From Psococerastis gibbosa (taxonomy: Eukaryota; Arthropoda; Insecta; Psocodea; Psocidae): a stretch of DNA of 64,000 bases. The notes under the pieces were generated by a model, which was given only the letters and a program-made list of their open reading frames with translations, made no database searches and had not been told where the DNA came from. Below, piece by piece: positions 33,145 through 47,838 of the stretch (position 1 is the stretch's first letter; each line of letters opens with the position of its first letter). A program made the position numbers and the translations under genes. Location: assembly GCA_963971405.1 (NCBI GenBank), contig OZ020489.1, forward strand, positions 37,171,047 to 37,235,046, read 5' to 3'.

Positions 33145-36100
33145 GTTGTCCGGCTAATTCTAGTCCGGGACGAACTTCGAGCTGATGAATTTACAAAATT
33201 TCAGGTAGGTATCGTATATAATAGTTGGACTTTCTTAAAATGTAGCTAGGTTGCAGGTAGCACAAACGGTTAAGCTGGCGTTGTTGGGGCGTTGGGGGAA
33301 GCAGAAAGAATAATCCAAAGCAAATTGGCAATAAGCCTATGGGCAAGAACGTTTTCGTACTACCATTGGGTATTACTATACTACCAGTATATCGTACTAG
33401 GTCTATATTAATCTATTCTAAATTTCTACTGTACTCCAATTCAGCAATGCAGATAAAAAATTATGCGGAATGGATTTGTGATCGATGCAAATATATAACC
33501 ATACAACAGTCGGCCAATAGACCTTAAGGCCGCCATGCCAATGCAACTGTTAAAATCCAAATTTAATTGTTGCAAAACCTCAGAAGTACAATATTACAGA
33601 AACAATAACGAACCAAATGAATGCCAACTAAGGGTACTTCCTGTTAATTTTAAGTAATTTGTTCACTTTGTAATTAGTTTTATTCTTTAATTGTAATTTT
33701 TTCAACTTGAACATTTTCTCTATTTTAATTTTAATTATTTTATTTTTTAATTTTAGTAAATTTAGGATTAATTAATTTTAGGATTAGATTGAGGGGCCCA
33801 TCACGGGAATGCCCAAAGGTGCCCCTCTGAACCACATTACTAAGAAATTGTGCATGAAAAAATAAATAAACATAATATTTACTTAATAATATTTACTTAT
33901 CGGAAAGTAATGTACAATACATTGGCCCTGATTACACACTCTACTATTAGGCCCTAATCCAAAGTTATTCGATGGAAGGAATATTTGGAATGTTTATATT
34001 GAAGTGCAATTTAATTATATACGAATTGAAACTGAATTTAGGTATACCGAATTAGTTTCCAATTTTTCTTTGACCCATTTTTATTGGATTTTTTAAAGTT
34101 TAATCGCACACAAACAATTTAATGAATGTATCCAATTGACCTCTTCAGTCGTCTCTGTACCCGCGTTGAGTTATACGATACGTCTCCGATCGCATGGCGT
34201 TTAGACTTTATAGAGACTCTCAAAGGTACATGCACGCTACTATAGTCCACGCAAAATGAGAAAAGTATGGACATGGAATGTTTTGATCCTGTGCAACCAT
34301 AGAAATACATTAACTGGAGCGGCGGGAGCCATAATATGCCTTACGAGGCACCCGTTAACCATAAGCCAACTATCAGAGAACGCAAAAAATATCGAAGTCT
34401 TAAACATTGCAGCATAGCAGAACAGATACCTGGACCCGGTCAAAAACTCTGTACTTAGCTTGTGCAGGCTTCACTTATCACTTGGTTTCCCCGCCAAATT
34501 GCGTACTTCTCTTGTACAGGCTACACTAGCAGCCATATTGATAACGGTTTCCAGCCCCGGGATGGTAAAAATATTTCTTGCACCATTTTGTGTTACCTTG
34601 TTGCATTGGATGCAAGGCATAACCAAAATTGTGCAAAGAATATTTTTACAGTGTTGCACAGGATCAAAACATTCCATGTCCATACTTTTCTCATTTTGCG
34701 TGGACTATACCTAATACCTTGCCATCGAAGTCGATTATTGGAACAGTATTCGGTGGTAAAAAATAGTGTTATACCGTTATACCTAGGTATTATTATTTCA
34801 GGCTGCACTGATGTGGGGTAAGAAATACTGCGATTCAAATCAAAATACTTCCATAAAAGAAGTAATTTCAAACTTTTTGGAGTATATCCAGTTCCATAAG
34901 ATTCCTGCCAATGTCCTGATGCGTGAAGTCCGACCTCTAGGTCTCGTACCTGATAACATTATCATGAATGCTCTTGCTTACCAGGTGACGTCATTTTATT
35001 GTACCTTATTGCATAAGCTTAGCAGTTTATTTCGTCATACAGGGACATTTATTATGCGCCATAGACGCATGAAGATAGATGAATCGATTTTACCATATAC
35101 GAAAGTCCGGTAGCTAGTCGCTACTCATCGTTTTCCCCATAGAAAAAATTAGATTACTCGTAACTTTGTGGTATTTAATTTTAATGAACGAACAATAAAT
35201 TAGTGTTTTACTAACTCTAGTTATTAGATTATAACAAGTTTTATTAAAACACTTTTTTTTTTTTCCTTATCGTAAGTCATATTACTCTAACTCTGAGAAT
35301 ATTCCTGGTAATTTCTATAGCTTATGACCATTTTGTATCATTGTACAAGTTTTGTCTCTGTATTTTAAATTAGCCAATGAATTCGCCACAACATCCCAAA
35401 TAGAGCAGTGAGCAGTGGTGATGACAGAGTATCCTCTACCTGTCCTCAGGCCAAGACCCGTATTGAAATGTCATGAATTTGCAAACCTGTTCACATTTTT
35501 TTGGGTGATGACTGGCCTTAACTACCTAAATGTTTAAAAGTAGACCTGACAAACTTCTTTTTGTAGGCAGACCCATCAAGTGTTGACCCCGGGAAGCTCT
35601 CCCCCAACAGAGTGAGAAGGTCCGGACAGGGACGTTCTATGTCTGTCCAGTCCTCCCTTGACCCGTACGGGTCCAATACAACACTGAGCAGCAGCGGCTC
35701 CAGTGAGATGGTCAGCAGCCTTGATCAGGAACGGAAGCACTCGAGCAACTAGTGTTTAAGTTCCGTTGGCTACGGCAACCGGTTCAAGGAAAAAGAACAC
35801 AGCTTCAGCAGCACTGGTAGCAGTAAGAACAAAAGTAGGAAGTCTAGTGTTCAGGACCCTTGCAGTCGTAAGTCAAGCATTGATGACCAATCTGTTAAAA
35901 GTAAGAAAGATAAGAAAAGTAAAAGAGATAAGAGTCCCTCTAGTGAGAAGGCTAAGAGTAGAAAATCTAGCATAGAGGAGGATATGGATGTAACTTTTAA
36001 AAAGTGTTCTAGCCAGAAAAGTAGTTCTAGGAAATCGAGTACAGATGAGTGTGACAAAGGCGCGAAAAGAAAGGGCTCACCCTTATCCAAAGATAACTTG

Positions 36101-37150
36101 CTTTATGGGACAAGTAGCAGTTCTGAAAACGAACAGAAAAAGCTGTCACCTGATAGGAAATCAAGCAGTGAAAAATCACCTCTTCGCACGTCACCAAAAC
36201 ATCTTCAAGAGGACGACTCGTCTAGAAGCCAGAGGAAACTGTCGCCGAACTCCAGGGACAAAAGGGTAAGCTTCGAGTCAAAAGATGAAAAGGATCGAAA
36301 AGATTCTGATAAAAAGGATGACGTCATAGAAAAAGAGCGTGAAGATTCTTTGCCACCTCCTGACTTCGAAGAAAATTATTTAATTGCTCAAAGCGACATT
36401 TTGCGACAGGCCAGTATTGAATATGATCGGCGAATGAACGAGCATAGAGAAAGGCTGACGAAGATGAGAGCAGAGGAGCATTTCGATGAAAGCACTAGCC
36501 AAGAGTTCCCTGACTTTGAAACTTGGATGATGGAAGAAAGGGAAAAGGAGGAGTCTAGAAAGTCTAGCTTAGAGAGAGAAGAAGAGCTGAGATCAAATGT
36601 AGAAACAGTAAAACCGTATTCCATGGCTAATCTTCGAGATGAAGTGCTCATCGAAGTGAGCGTGGAAGGTAGTTTCGACAGTGTTGATAAGCCGAGTGAA
36701 GAGGATAGTCAGCCGCAGCATATTGTTGTGACAGTCGATGTAGAACCAATACCTGCAGACAACGACGATGACGAGGCGTCCAATAAAGATGTCTTAAGTA
36801 TTCACGAGGAACAAGAGCATATATTGAAAGAAAACGAACTAAAAGAGTTACTGAGAAGAGAGGCAGAATATACAAAACGACTAAATGAATTAGACGATCA
36901 AATCCGTGATTTAGTATTTAAAGAAAATTTAACAGCTATGGAGGAGTATCTCAACGCTATGGAAATACGATTGGAACTTGTAAAACAAGATTCTATGAAG
37001 GAGATGAGGAGGAGCCTTGAAAGGCGGGTGGTTGGAGACAGGGTGAAAGTGGAAAAGAGACGAAGGTCGGAAGAAAAGACATCAGTTTCTGCTAAAGCGT
37101 CTACAAAACAGCGGAGAAGTCTAAGTTTTGACGAAGAAATACTAATATAA
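33145..37150 (+). pseudogene. 3' partial copy of the gprs-like gene
   Basis: This copy contains the last 60 bases of exon 6 (33145-33204) without its splice acceptor, then complete copies of exon 7 (34802-34984) and exon 8 (35567-37150). It has no BTB exons and no known promoter. The same in-frame TAG is at 35750-35752. Exons 7 and 8 keep intact acceptors, so transcripts from the upstream gene could in principle splice into them, giving the same protein. If the duplication is an assembly artefact, this copy does not exist. Confidence 0.85.
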
Positions 37151-40100
37151 ATCAGCAATATTAAATAGGTAACAAAAACAGAACGAAAAATAAGTATCTA
37201 ATGGGAAAAGTCTAACGGTTTGCTGATTTCCGCATATGGTACATCTGTATGCACACAGTACGAGTACCTACAATATATGTCAGCTATAACTTCGAAATAT
37301 CAGGTTATACTTTGTATATTTGTATTATAATATTAACGGGCTTTCCGACCATCGAAAGTTATCCAACCACTAAGTGTAGGGGGAGGTTATCCCAAAAGCT
37401 TATCATGAGATAAGCTCCCCTCAAGTTAGGAGCTGGATATATAAATTCCGATGGTCAAAAAGGCTCTTGGGCAGAGATTTTTTAAAATATTTTGTAAGCA
37501 AATGCCCCCTTTTTTTTACGAAATTAATTACCGCAATTCTTCTCTACACAGCCTCAATTTTTTTTTTCTAACGCCTACTATGAGTATTTCTGCTTTAAGC
37601 AACCCTGTCAGCCTGGCGGGGGGAGTGCGTCTGTTTATTATTTTGAGGCACACAAAGCCACCTCGGGGAGAAGGGGAGTTTATTGACAGGGTGGACCTCT
37701 TGATTATAGTGGATTCCGAACCACTTGGGGACCATATAGTAAAGTAACACAATTAATTCGGAAGTGACCAAGACTCGACACGCATGTAGACTGAGTGGTT
37801 TTGTCTCAGCGCGTTATCATGTTCCACCATGTTCCCCTGCCAACGCCGTGCACACTACCAAGATTGCCGCAGTTTGGAACAGGCTCTGTTCTGGTTGATT
37901 CAACGTGGTATGACCGTTGATTTAAAAGAGTAATAGCCTAATATTTAAGGTTAGATTTTTTTAATGAATTTTAACCTCTTTGGGGTTGCTGAATGTGGAA
38001 TTAATTAATTTCGTCAAAAAAGACCCAGTCGATATTTGTTTGCATAATATTTTGAAATCGACTTCAATTTAACGCTCATAAGCTAATTATTTTGAGCCGA
38101 CAATCAACAATAAATCCATAAGATCTATATACTGATTATTATAGATTTACCGTAGGCTTGATCACAAAATAATTATGTAGATACGTGGAAGCCAGGAGCG
38201 GATCTACCCCCCCCCCCCATTAGGCTCCTCAAAATGCGTAAAACCCCACTATTTCAGTCCTATTTTTTTACAAATTTTCTCCGGGGGAGACCCCCAGACC
38301 CCCTCTTGTGCACGATTGTATTAATTACCTATAATATAGAACCCTTATTGCTTTGAAAATGCGTAAAACCCCAATATTTCAGCCCTATTTAAAAAAAAAA
38401 AAAATCGAAATTTAATCTTAGCCCCCTCCTTGGCCTCATTCTAGATCCGCGCCTGGTGGAAGCCGTTGAATCTATTGGGGTGTTGAAGTAGGCTAATTAA
38501 ATGTAATTTTAAATGTTGTTTGTGAATCGTCTAAAATCTAAATCTATGTCACGAAAATTTTATCATTATACAAAAGAGAAGTCGGTGTTTAAATAAATAC
38601 GAAGATAAAATAAGCTATTAAAAATTCGTAAAGAAGCCCGTACTCTTTGGTCACCCCTCGAACCCCATCAATTATTACTTTTAATTACTTTTTTAATGGC
38701 CTACTCAAATTATAAAAAAGTTTGCCAATCTAAGTTATACTTACTGTATATATTCATATAAATTGTTCATCTCCCCTCTGAATGGGTTACATATAGAGTG
38801 AATGACTTTAGGGAGACGGCTCGAACGACCGCAGCCTTGGATACGGGTCATGGTTTGTTCAGAGTCCACATGACCAAACTGGGTCATGGAGGTCCTACCG
38901 TCTTCCGGCACTGCAAGAGTCCGAGGAAACCGCGGAACACCTGGTTGACCACTGTCCAGCCCTGTAGTGGGCGCGGTTGGACTGTTTTGGGGCTGCCTAC
39001 ATCGGCCAGGTCGATCTGATTGATTTGCTATTGAAGGACATGATTATCTTTGCTACGCTTCTGTTTTTCAAGAGTTCATGACAATGGCCATAGTTTGAAT
39101 GATTGGGATGTGATCCTAATAATTATGCTGCTCAAAGGGTCTCAAGACCTATGTCAGCTCAACTCTATAAATAATAATAATAAATATATTCACATGAAAT
39201 ACAGTATATGCTTCTCGTTCAAAGACATTTTTTTTAATGATTTGAATTTTTTTATTGAAAATATGCGCACGATAAATTCTGGTAGCCTTTAACTTCCTAA
39301 GTAACAAAAATATTCATTCAACTACTAAGATTATTAATTGCTGATGTTTCCATATGTAAAATTATCGTATAGTTCTAATGTGCAAAGTGTCCTATTCAGT
39401 GGCGGAAAAACAAAAAGTTTTGGGAGGGGCGAATGGACATAAAAACGTGGCAAATAGACACTTGTAGACATTTTCGCGCCAATTCCTTTTTTTTTTTTTA
39501 AAAAAACTATTGTGCGAAGTTATTTGTCTACTAAATCCGCCACTGATCCTATTTCATGCAGTCTTCTATTCTACAACCCCTATGGACTCTTTTTTAAAAA
39601 AAAATCAAATAGAACAGGAAAATAATCAGATTTAGGGGCGATCGAGGGATGACCAACTGTCATTTTCTTCTAAACAAAAGTATAAGAATTGGTTTCCAGT
39701 TGAGCAAGGCCGTACCCAGGGAGGGAGGGTCATGAGTACCCCCCCCCCTCTCAAAAAATGTTTCTGCCAAAATGTGGAGTTTTTTCAATTGGAATGTTCA
39801 AATGTGTAAGCCCTCCTGTTTGCAGTTACATGCTGTCCAAATGCCTGTTAGGCCGATTTTTTCAAATATTTTTTCCCTTTGCAGGCTATAACACGTGCAT
39901 TAGTTACTTACCTATGTCCTATACAATATACTGTACATGGAAGTTGATATAATTTTACTAGTGCATTTCATACGAGTATTGTACTATTGACTGAAACCGC
40001 CCCCCCCCCCAATTCCTAGTAACGGCCTTGTCGATGAGGAAGAAGAATTACTAATACAATCAAAAGCACTAGGCTGGGCGTGTATAAAGCAAAAAATTAG

Positions 40101-43100
40101 AAAAATATAACAGAATTGTTATGTAGCCTAGGGTAATATTAGAAAATCATTAATAATGCATGCAATACACGAAAAATGTTATAAGGTTTATATTATCAAT
40201 TGCTGGCAATTGATTATACGAGTATATCGTAGATGAATAGAAGCTTAATGAAACACCAAGAAGAACACAATGGCTTTATTTTAGTGCTCAACCAACGCGA
40301 TACGGGTCGATTTCGAAGTACGATATAACAATAATATACAGTACAACCATAGGGGTGTCAGCTGAACGAATGCAATACAACATGGAACATGTATAGTCTG
40401 TCCATCTATTTTATGGCCACAGGATGCGCTCTTGTTGCATACTCCAGTCTAAACAAGCTAAGTATTAATTGATCTCTCACTACGCGGAGGGGTGTACAAC
40501 CGCACGGTCGTCTTCTAACATTTCCAACATTCCCAGAGGAAGACCGTGTGGTTGTAAACGTTTGCAAATAGTGAGAGGTCAACTAATAATGTGGTTGTTT
40601 AGAGCGTGGAACAAGGGCGCATCCAGTTACCGTTAAATAGTTACGCAGGCCGCAGGGCGGTTTTGTACAGATTATAAGGTCCTGCACTACACTTATTTTC
40701 GTTTTATTTGGAACCCCAGGAATCCAGTAAACTTTTTCGTTCTAATGCTGACAAAAGCGCACCCAGCAATCGATTTTGTAGGTGGGGGGCTTCAAGCCTT
40801 GACACGGCACCCCATCCCTATATTTTCGCACTTTCTGAACTATAAGAAGAAACATGAAAATATTAAATTTAGATTCCTAAACAGATTGTGTTTAAAATTT
40901 ATGTTAATTAAATGTTTTTCAGTAATACTTTTCAGAGGGCTTTCGAGCAGCGTACGGAGAGAGTCTGTTCATCATTAAAAAAAAAAAAAGCATGCGAAAT
41001 TCGTTTGCATACTATCCATTGGTTGTACCGTATATTTTTTATTTGCTTAAATCAATTGTAATAAATAAAAACGGTGTGAAACAGAAGGGGTAAAACTCCT
41101 TTAATATATTATCTACCTATTATCTAGAATTTCTACTCTTTCCTACAGAAACAAAGGAGAAGTTCAAACTACAAAAGTAAATTTAACAAGTTACCACGAT
41201 ACAAAATTTATACCGTACCTGATTAAGAGTAAAACATTAATACGAAGCTTGTAGCCTATTATTAGGTAGACTACCTGCCGTAATTTTAATAAATAATAAT
41301 AATGTGTACACATTCCCTGCTGCACCCGATTACTTTTTTTGACTTACGTCCGCAAGGTGTACCTAAAAAACCGCAAAACACGGTCATATTATAATTATAA
41401 ATTGACCACCTAGGCTACCTACCTACTGTCTGAGAGTGACCAGCAATTAAAAGATGTGAAACACTGTGTTTATTCCAATGGCAATGCATGCATATACTAC
41501 TGACCAAGATACGATAGTAGGATGACATTTAGAACACTTATAAAATTTGAATAAACTCGGTGTTCCACTTACGCAACTTTTTGAATACCTACCTAAACAA
41601 AGTGTTCCAAATGTCAACTTAACGTGGGGTAGTAGGTACACTCGTAAACTCTACATTGCTGATATAAATGAATCAAAGTATTTCTTTTTTTTTAATTCTT
41701 GAAGCAATAGCACCAACGGTAAATAATAACACTCCGGGAATAAGCGCAAATCTTCCTAAATAACCTCCAAAAATGGAATTTGACCTACGGGAATTAATGA
41801 TATGAGTGGATATGAGTGGTTGAAAATTGGCAGTCCAAAATCGGATCTTTAAATTATTTTTTTCTTTTACTAAGAAAGTTATTAATATTTGGTGTATTAA
41901 AGTTGTAGAAAGAACACTTTTCATCACGGGAAAATTCTAACAGTGCCTGCAGCCTGATCGAGGCGATTATAATACCGGTATTTATTATTTCCCCTGGTAA
42001 TAAAAATGTAAACAAGATAATTTTATAATGGAAAGTGCTATTCAAAATTTGTTTGTTTACAGTTATAATCCTAGGGTATTTATTTAACCCCGGTATTATA
42101 ATCGCCTCGATCAGGCTGCAGATCCACTAACACTAAAATTTTAAACTTAACATCCAATAGCCTATACAAAATTATTATTATTATTATTATTATTAAATAA
42201 ATAACAAAAAATAATGTAATTATGCCCTGTTTAGCAGAACTGTATTTAAGCCCTTTGACCCAATCAAGCGCTAGCTTGGGGATGCGGGTATTAAGGTATT
42301 ATTTGTATTGTATTTTATAAATACATGCTCCTTGTCCAGGAACTGGGCAATTTTTAATTTTTTGTGTTATAGTTTGCCCCTGAACTTTACTTGGGGAAAT
42401 TTTATTCCCCTGCGGGCCTACTATTTTGTTTAGTAGGCTAGTTACGTTTAGTATTAAGGCTGAGTGTTAAAAATGTTTTGTAAACAAGCAATTATCGTAC
42501 TTTTTGGACGAAATTAATTAATTGCTCGTTCCACAGCCACAAAGATATAAAATGGAACAGATGAAAAAATCTAAAAAAATACGAACTTTCTGTGAAAGCT
42601 GTCTATTTCCCTTACAGACTTACAACTGTGCTACAAAATGGGTTTAAGGCTATTTATCCAATTTTTTTAAGGTAATAATATTTCAGTTCAGAAAATGTAA
42701 ACTTCCTGCGATAACTTGGATTATTTATGAGTTTTTTATCTGTTCACTTTGTTATCTTTGTATCTGTGGAATGAGCAATAAATTTTTTTCGTCAAAAAAT
42801 CAGTAAAATTTCTTGTTTACAAAACATTTTGAACACTCAGCCTTAACTGATTCTTGGGGTTACAAATATAAGCAAAACAATTTTTGAAAAGTACTTTCCA
42901 TTGTATAATTATTTTGTTTACATTTTTAATCCGAGATTATCATTAAAAAATACTACATAATTGACCCACTAAAAGAACTGCTGTGCCTAAAATAAATAAA
43001 TACCTTAAAATATGATGAACGAAATAGTCTTCTATAACTTGAATAGACTAAATCTGTAATAACTTCAACGCTTAAATGCTTAGTAAATTTAATAAAAACA

Positions 43101-45958
43101 TCAGATTATGGTGAAAATTTATCATAATAAATAATAATAATAAATAATAATAATAATACATAATAAATAAATTGCATTTTTTTTTTTTGTCAACCGAAAC
43201 TACAATAATTGGTGTGTATTGTTGCACAACTCATGCAAGACATAGGCGGAATGTTTTCTCTGGGTAATGCCATCACTAAACAGTTGAATGCCGTCTGTTT
43301 TAGAGCGGATTAGTTTTAATTCGATATTTAAATGGTATTACTAATTCCCCGGGTATTTTATTAATTCCGTTGGTGCTAGGTCTACTGGTCACTTAGGCGG
43401 GGATTCCATATACGTCAATCATCAATGAAAAATTGAAAAATGATGTTTTAGCAGACATTAAAGACATACTCAAAATTCTGCTACCACGTCAATTTACGTC
43501 ATTTTGACGTAATTTTTCAATTTTTCATTGACGATTGACGTACATGGAATACCCGCCTTACTGCATTATTCCAGTGCAAATATCTGATATCATACGAGAT
43601 AACGAGTCTTCTCTGTTTTATACTATCATTATATAATAATTTTATTAACTACTGTATGTCTACTAGTGAATAATCAATATTAATGTACAATTATTATTGT
43701 TGGAAGGAATGAATCGACTTTAATTAATTAAAAATTGCCGATGAACATAGCTATAATAAACCTCTAATTAACTATTGTACCACTGCCGTAATTTTATACT
43801 GGTATCCATGGATTGTTTAGGCGCCCATTCCACCGACCGGCCTCGCATTGCAGAATTGACGGAAATGTTTATTTTCCCCTATGCCATAGTTAAAATTGAT
43901 CAATGATCAAACAGTAAAATCACAAACAAACTAAAATTAAAAAATGGCGTCATGGGATATGTTAAGTACAAACATTTTAATAGATTTCTACAAAAAGAAA
44001 AATTCTAATTTCCGTCAATGTCATTTGCATTCTGCAATGCGAGGTCGATGGAAACGCCACCTAAGTCTTGAATGTCTGCTACCACGTCACCGTTTTCGTA
44101 AATAGCCCTAGCCGGTCGGTGGAATGGGCGCCTAACATCAATGTGACGCTAAACGCATCCACATTGAATTATTTACCACAGGGTTTATGAAATTTGAATA
44201 TAGGCACCACATACTAATTGGTAGGTATATACTAAAAAATTGTAATTAAAATTCAAAATAATAATTTACCAATTCGGTTCATTTCTACCAGGCTACCATG
44301 AAAATAAATGTTTTAGCAAACTTATTGACATTTTCTGTGACGCTCGTGGGCTGCTTCTTTATGTGATATTAATACCTAATTCATTATCTATTGTATGTAT
44401 AGCTAGCCTAGGGGCTTATTTCCTCACAAACGATTGCCAATAACACAACCCTAAGCTTTACCTTATTGGACATTTTCGGGCCCAAGAATGGAATTCTCTC
44501 GTATGCCTTACAGTGGCGGCGCTACGGGGGTGCCCTATGGGGCCTGGCCCCCCAACAGTTTCTCCGGCCCCTCCGGGCCCCCCCCCCCCACTTTTGAGAT
44601 ATTTTTTTACATGTTAAATTGCAGAATTATTGAACGGTATACCTAATCCTAAAGAAAAATGTTTTGTTTTTTCATTGCCCCCCCTTGGCCCCACCGCCTT
44701 AAAATTTCTAGCGTCGCCACTGATGCCTTAGCCAACTCCCGAACAACGCCGGAACACAAAGACCCAATAAGGGTCTAGGCCTGAGGACTGATAGAGAAGC
44801 CGCCTCTTCCTTCTTTTCTTTTATTATTATTTTTTTTTAATTGGCGATCATAATGGTTTGGTAATTGATGCCACGATGATTATAATAGGGAATTGTAATG
44901 CAGTGGTTTCCCGTTGCCTTCTGCATCCTTATGCCGTTGACTTTTTATTCAGTTCCTTCGCTTTCGGGGCTCAACCCCAGGGTAGAAGAGTGCCCTAATA
45001 GTGGTTGCTTATTTAGTTCCGTTCCGTTTTCCAACGCCTGCTTTCAGCATTTCTGCTTCAAGCTACCCTGTCAACCTGGCAGGGAAGTGAGTCTGCATCT
45101 TCACTTGAGGCACCCTAAGGGCAGACTCCTTCACCTCAGGGAGAGGAGAGTGACTGACAGGGGCGGCAACTACTCGCCCCGTCACATAGTCATCCTCGGG
45201 CTACTCAGGCCTTTTCTAGACAAGCCTGCACCACCAAACTTGCCACCACACCCTCCGATTATGCCACTGCTTGGTTGAGGACTTCCCAACCCCAGGACAA
45301 AAGTGTGCCCTGCATTTTAAAATTCTTGACCCCTGGTACTTTGGGATAGGGACAGGGTGCAAAATGACAGCTCTACCCTGATTGTATTACCTGCCATTAA
45401 AAATAGGCCCGTGTTGTGGTAATACAATATATTTATATTATGCTACTTACGGCCCTGAATTGGATTCATTGATATAGAAACCGCTAAAGAAAACCACTTC
45501 ATGACATTTAAATCAGTATTATAAACGATCTGGTTTGAAAACGGCCCTGTAATAGGCCTAATCCGTGTCAAAATTGAGGTCTTCATACCTGAAACCTCCA
45601 GGTAATTAATGTGTCTATCAGCCTCAGGTCGAACGGGGTCAACCTTCCGATCGGCATTTCATGATGTGCTCTTTTCAAACACAGTTCATAACACTGATCT
45701 TTGACCATATGGGAGTGTGAAAATCAGTCCGCTTAAATGAGAAGCCACGGTAGCTTTAAAAAAAAAATAATAAGGCACAACGTTTATAAACTCTCGAAGT
45801 TTTGCTACATATTTAGTTTACTATATTGACACCACACCGCCAAGCGGCAATCGCTGCTAATATGCTTACGTTACTTGATTTTCCATTTAAGAAATGTTTG
45901 TGTTGACTGCCCCCCCCCCCCAATGGATTGCCCGCCAATAAACTGCTTTATCGATCAT
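33145..45958. repeat. tandem segmental duplication, unit 2
   Basis: This is the second copy of 20327-33143, starting at GTTGTCCGGC and ending at GATCAT (45958), after which unique sequence AATAGGCTATG follows. All features of unit 1 recur at +12,818 (falling to +12,815 near the end). I saw no substitutions in the stretches compared, only poly-C length changes. Confidence 0.95.
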
Positions 45959-47838
45959 AATAGGCTATGTCATTTTTAAATGTATTGTACCTATAATAGA
46001 CCTTTACATAGTCCGATGTTACCTTATGCTTCCTATTGTATTTTTGTACTGACTGTTTTAAAGTGTACTCAGAATTTAAGACATAAGTTATACTTAATCT
46101 TGAAATTTCTATGTGTTATGTTGGATGTTTATAAAATTGCTGTGAAGTTGATGTAAGTCCCCATTTAACCCTTAGGTTAAATTCTATATACGAGATATGA
46201 AAGATAGAAATTCGTCACATTAGCTTCCCGCCAAAAATATTTATTGAATTTCTGGTGCCGCCAGCCAAGTCTCCGATGTCTCATTGAAAAGACCTAAATT
46301 TAGCAGATGGTCCCAGGATTTAAAATATTTTTGGCGAGCTCGAATGTCCTATCTCTCCAATATATAACTCCAGTACTAGCCAATCCGAAGTAATCGTGAG
46401 CGAAGCCAATGCTAGGCTTTATTTTGAATTCGGCGTGATCATGGCGGCAACCATCCTCGATTATGATTGGCTGTAACAATTTTAAAATTGAATACCTCCT
46501 TCGAATAACGTTCTGCCCCTCATTTTCAAAGTCAGGCTATGTTCTTACCTGTGTTGCAGAGAGGATTAAGCTGCCATCTGGTGGAATATTCAATAACTAA
46601 AAATCCCTTTCGGCTCTGGCCGATCAGGTATAGGGATGCAAGCTCATACTCCGCTTTTCCATTAGTTCTCTAAGCTATGTAACTTATGTAAAAAAAAAAA
46701 AAATCTATATTCTTTTCCCGATCACAACATCAACACACAAAACACACATTATATCCAAATTTCGAACCACAATGACGACTAACTTTTATTCTTTTATTTA
46801 AGTATCACATTATTTTCACTTTGACTGGACGTCATCATGAAATCGTTGATTAATTTGTCGTAAAAATTGGTGATAAACATTATCGTAGATAATAATACGA
46901 GCTTTAAGTCAGATTTTATTTCATTCCTCTGCGGCCAATATTAACTTAGATACGTAATATATAAGGTTATAATCGGCCGCCATATTGGTAAAAATGGCGG
47001 ATTTAGCTGGTTAACGAACTCGATCAAGACGTTTTATGATCAATTTCTGTGTTTGATCAAAATGAGATAATATCGATATACACATACATTCATATATATA
47101 TATATATATACGACTATAATTTATATATATATATATAACATTTTGAACGGAAGGAGGTTTTAAACTCAGGGGGTCATGAAATGAAGTTGTGAAGAAAATT
47201 ACCGGAAGTCGATCATTGGTCGCCGTTTCAATAGGTAGATGAATTTCCCTAAAATACTGGTTGGCGGGGAATTTCTTGTAGATCATTGTCCTACTTTCAA
47301 CTCAGTTTTGAAAACAATTATTACGGTTAGAACGTTTTTCAAGGGAGCTATTCTATTAATAACCTTGCTGTGGACGCTTTAACGCCCAGACTTCGAACGG
47401 AGCCTTATGTTTTATTAAACGCATTGTTTGAGATGACAAATGACAGTATAAATGTGACGGTTAATATTTAATATAACTGTTTATACCTATATGAAAATGA
47501 TGTTTTTATTCATAGGGTTCGCATAGCATGCCACTCTATTATATTTGAGACTCGAGTTCGAATCCAATGTCTTTTCCTGTTAACTTATGAGAATGAAGGT
47601 TCAATTTAAAATATCATGATTAATGAGCGATAGCCATCACACTGTATTTTCACTTTTCAGGCTCGTCAGTACATATCAAAACAATTAAAATGTGAGTAGA
47701 ATAAAACTAGAACTATAGACACGTTGATCTAAGCACCCCTCTAACCTTATGTCATCACAAGAGTATATTACGTAGACGAAGGTAGGCTTACCTGCCAAAA
47801 TCTGAGCCGGATTTTATCAATAAGCAAAGTACAATCTT
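45959..47838. other. no gene seen; repeats and a TA microsatellite
   Basis: The sequence right of the duplication holds diverged repeat fragments near 46185-46370 and a (TA)n stretch at about 47095-47139. A possible splice acceptor at 47661 followed by a short frame to TAG and AATAAA is noted under rejected items. Nothing is supportable as a gene. Confidence 0.4.

Noticed and set aside
47095..47139. Possible regulatory palindrome of TATATA
   Set aside because: It is a simple TA microsatellite.
47661..47705. Possible terminal exon: CACTTTTCAG acceptor, short frame ARQYISKQLKCE, TAG, then AATAAA
   Set aside because: Only 12 codons and no recognisable family; such combinations arise by chance in AT-rich DNA.
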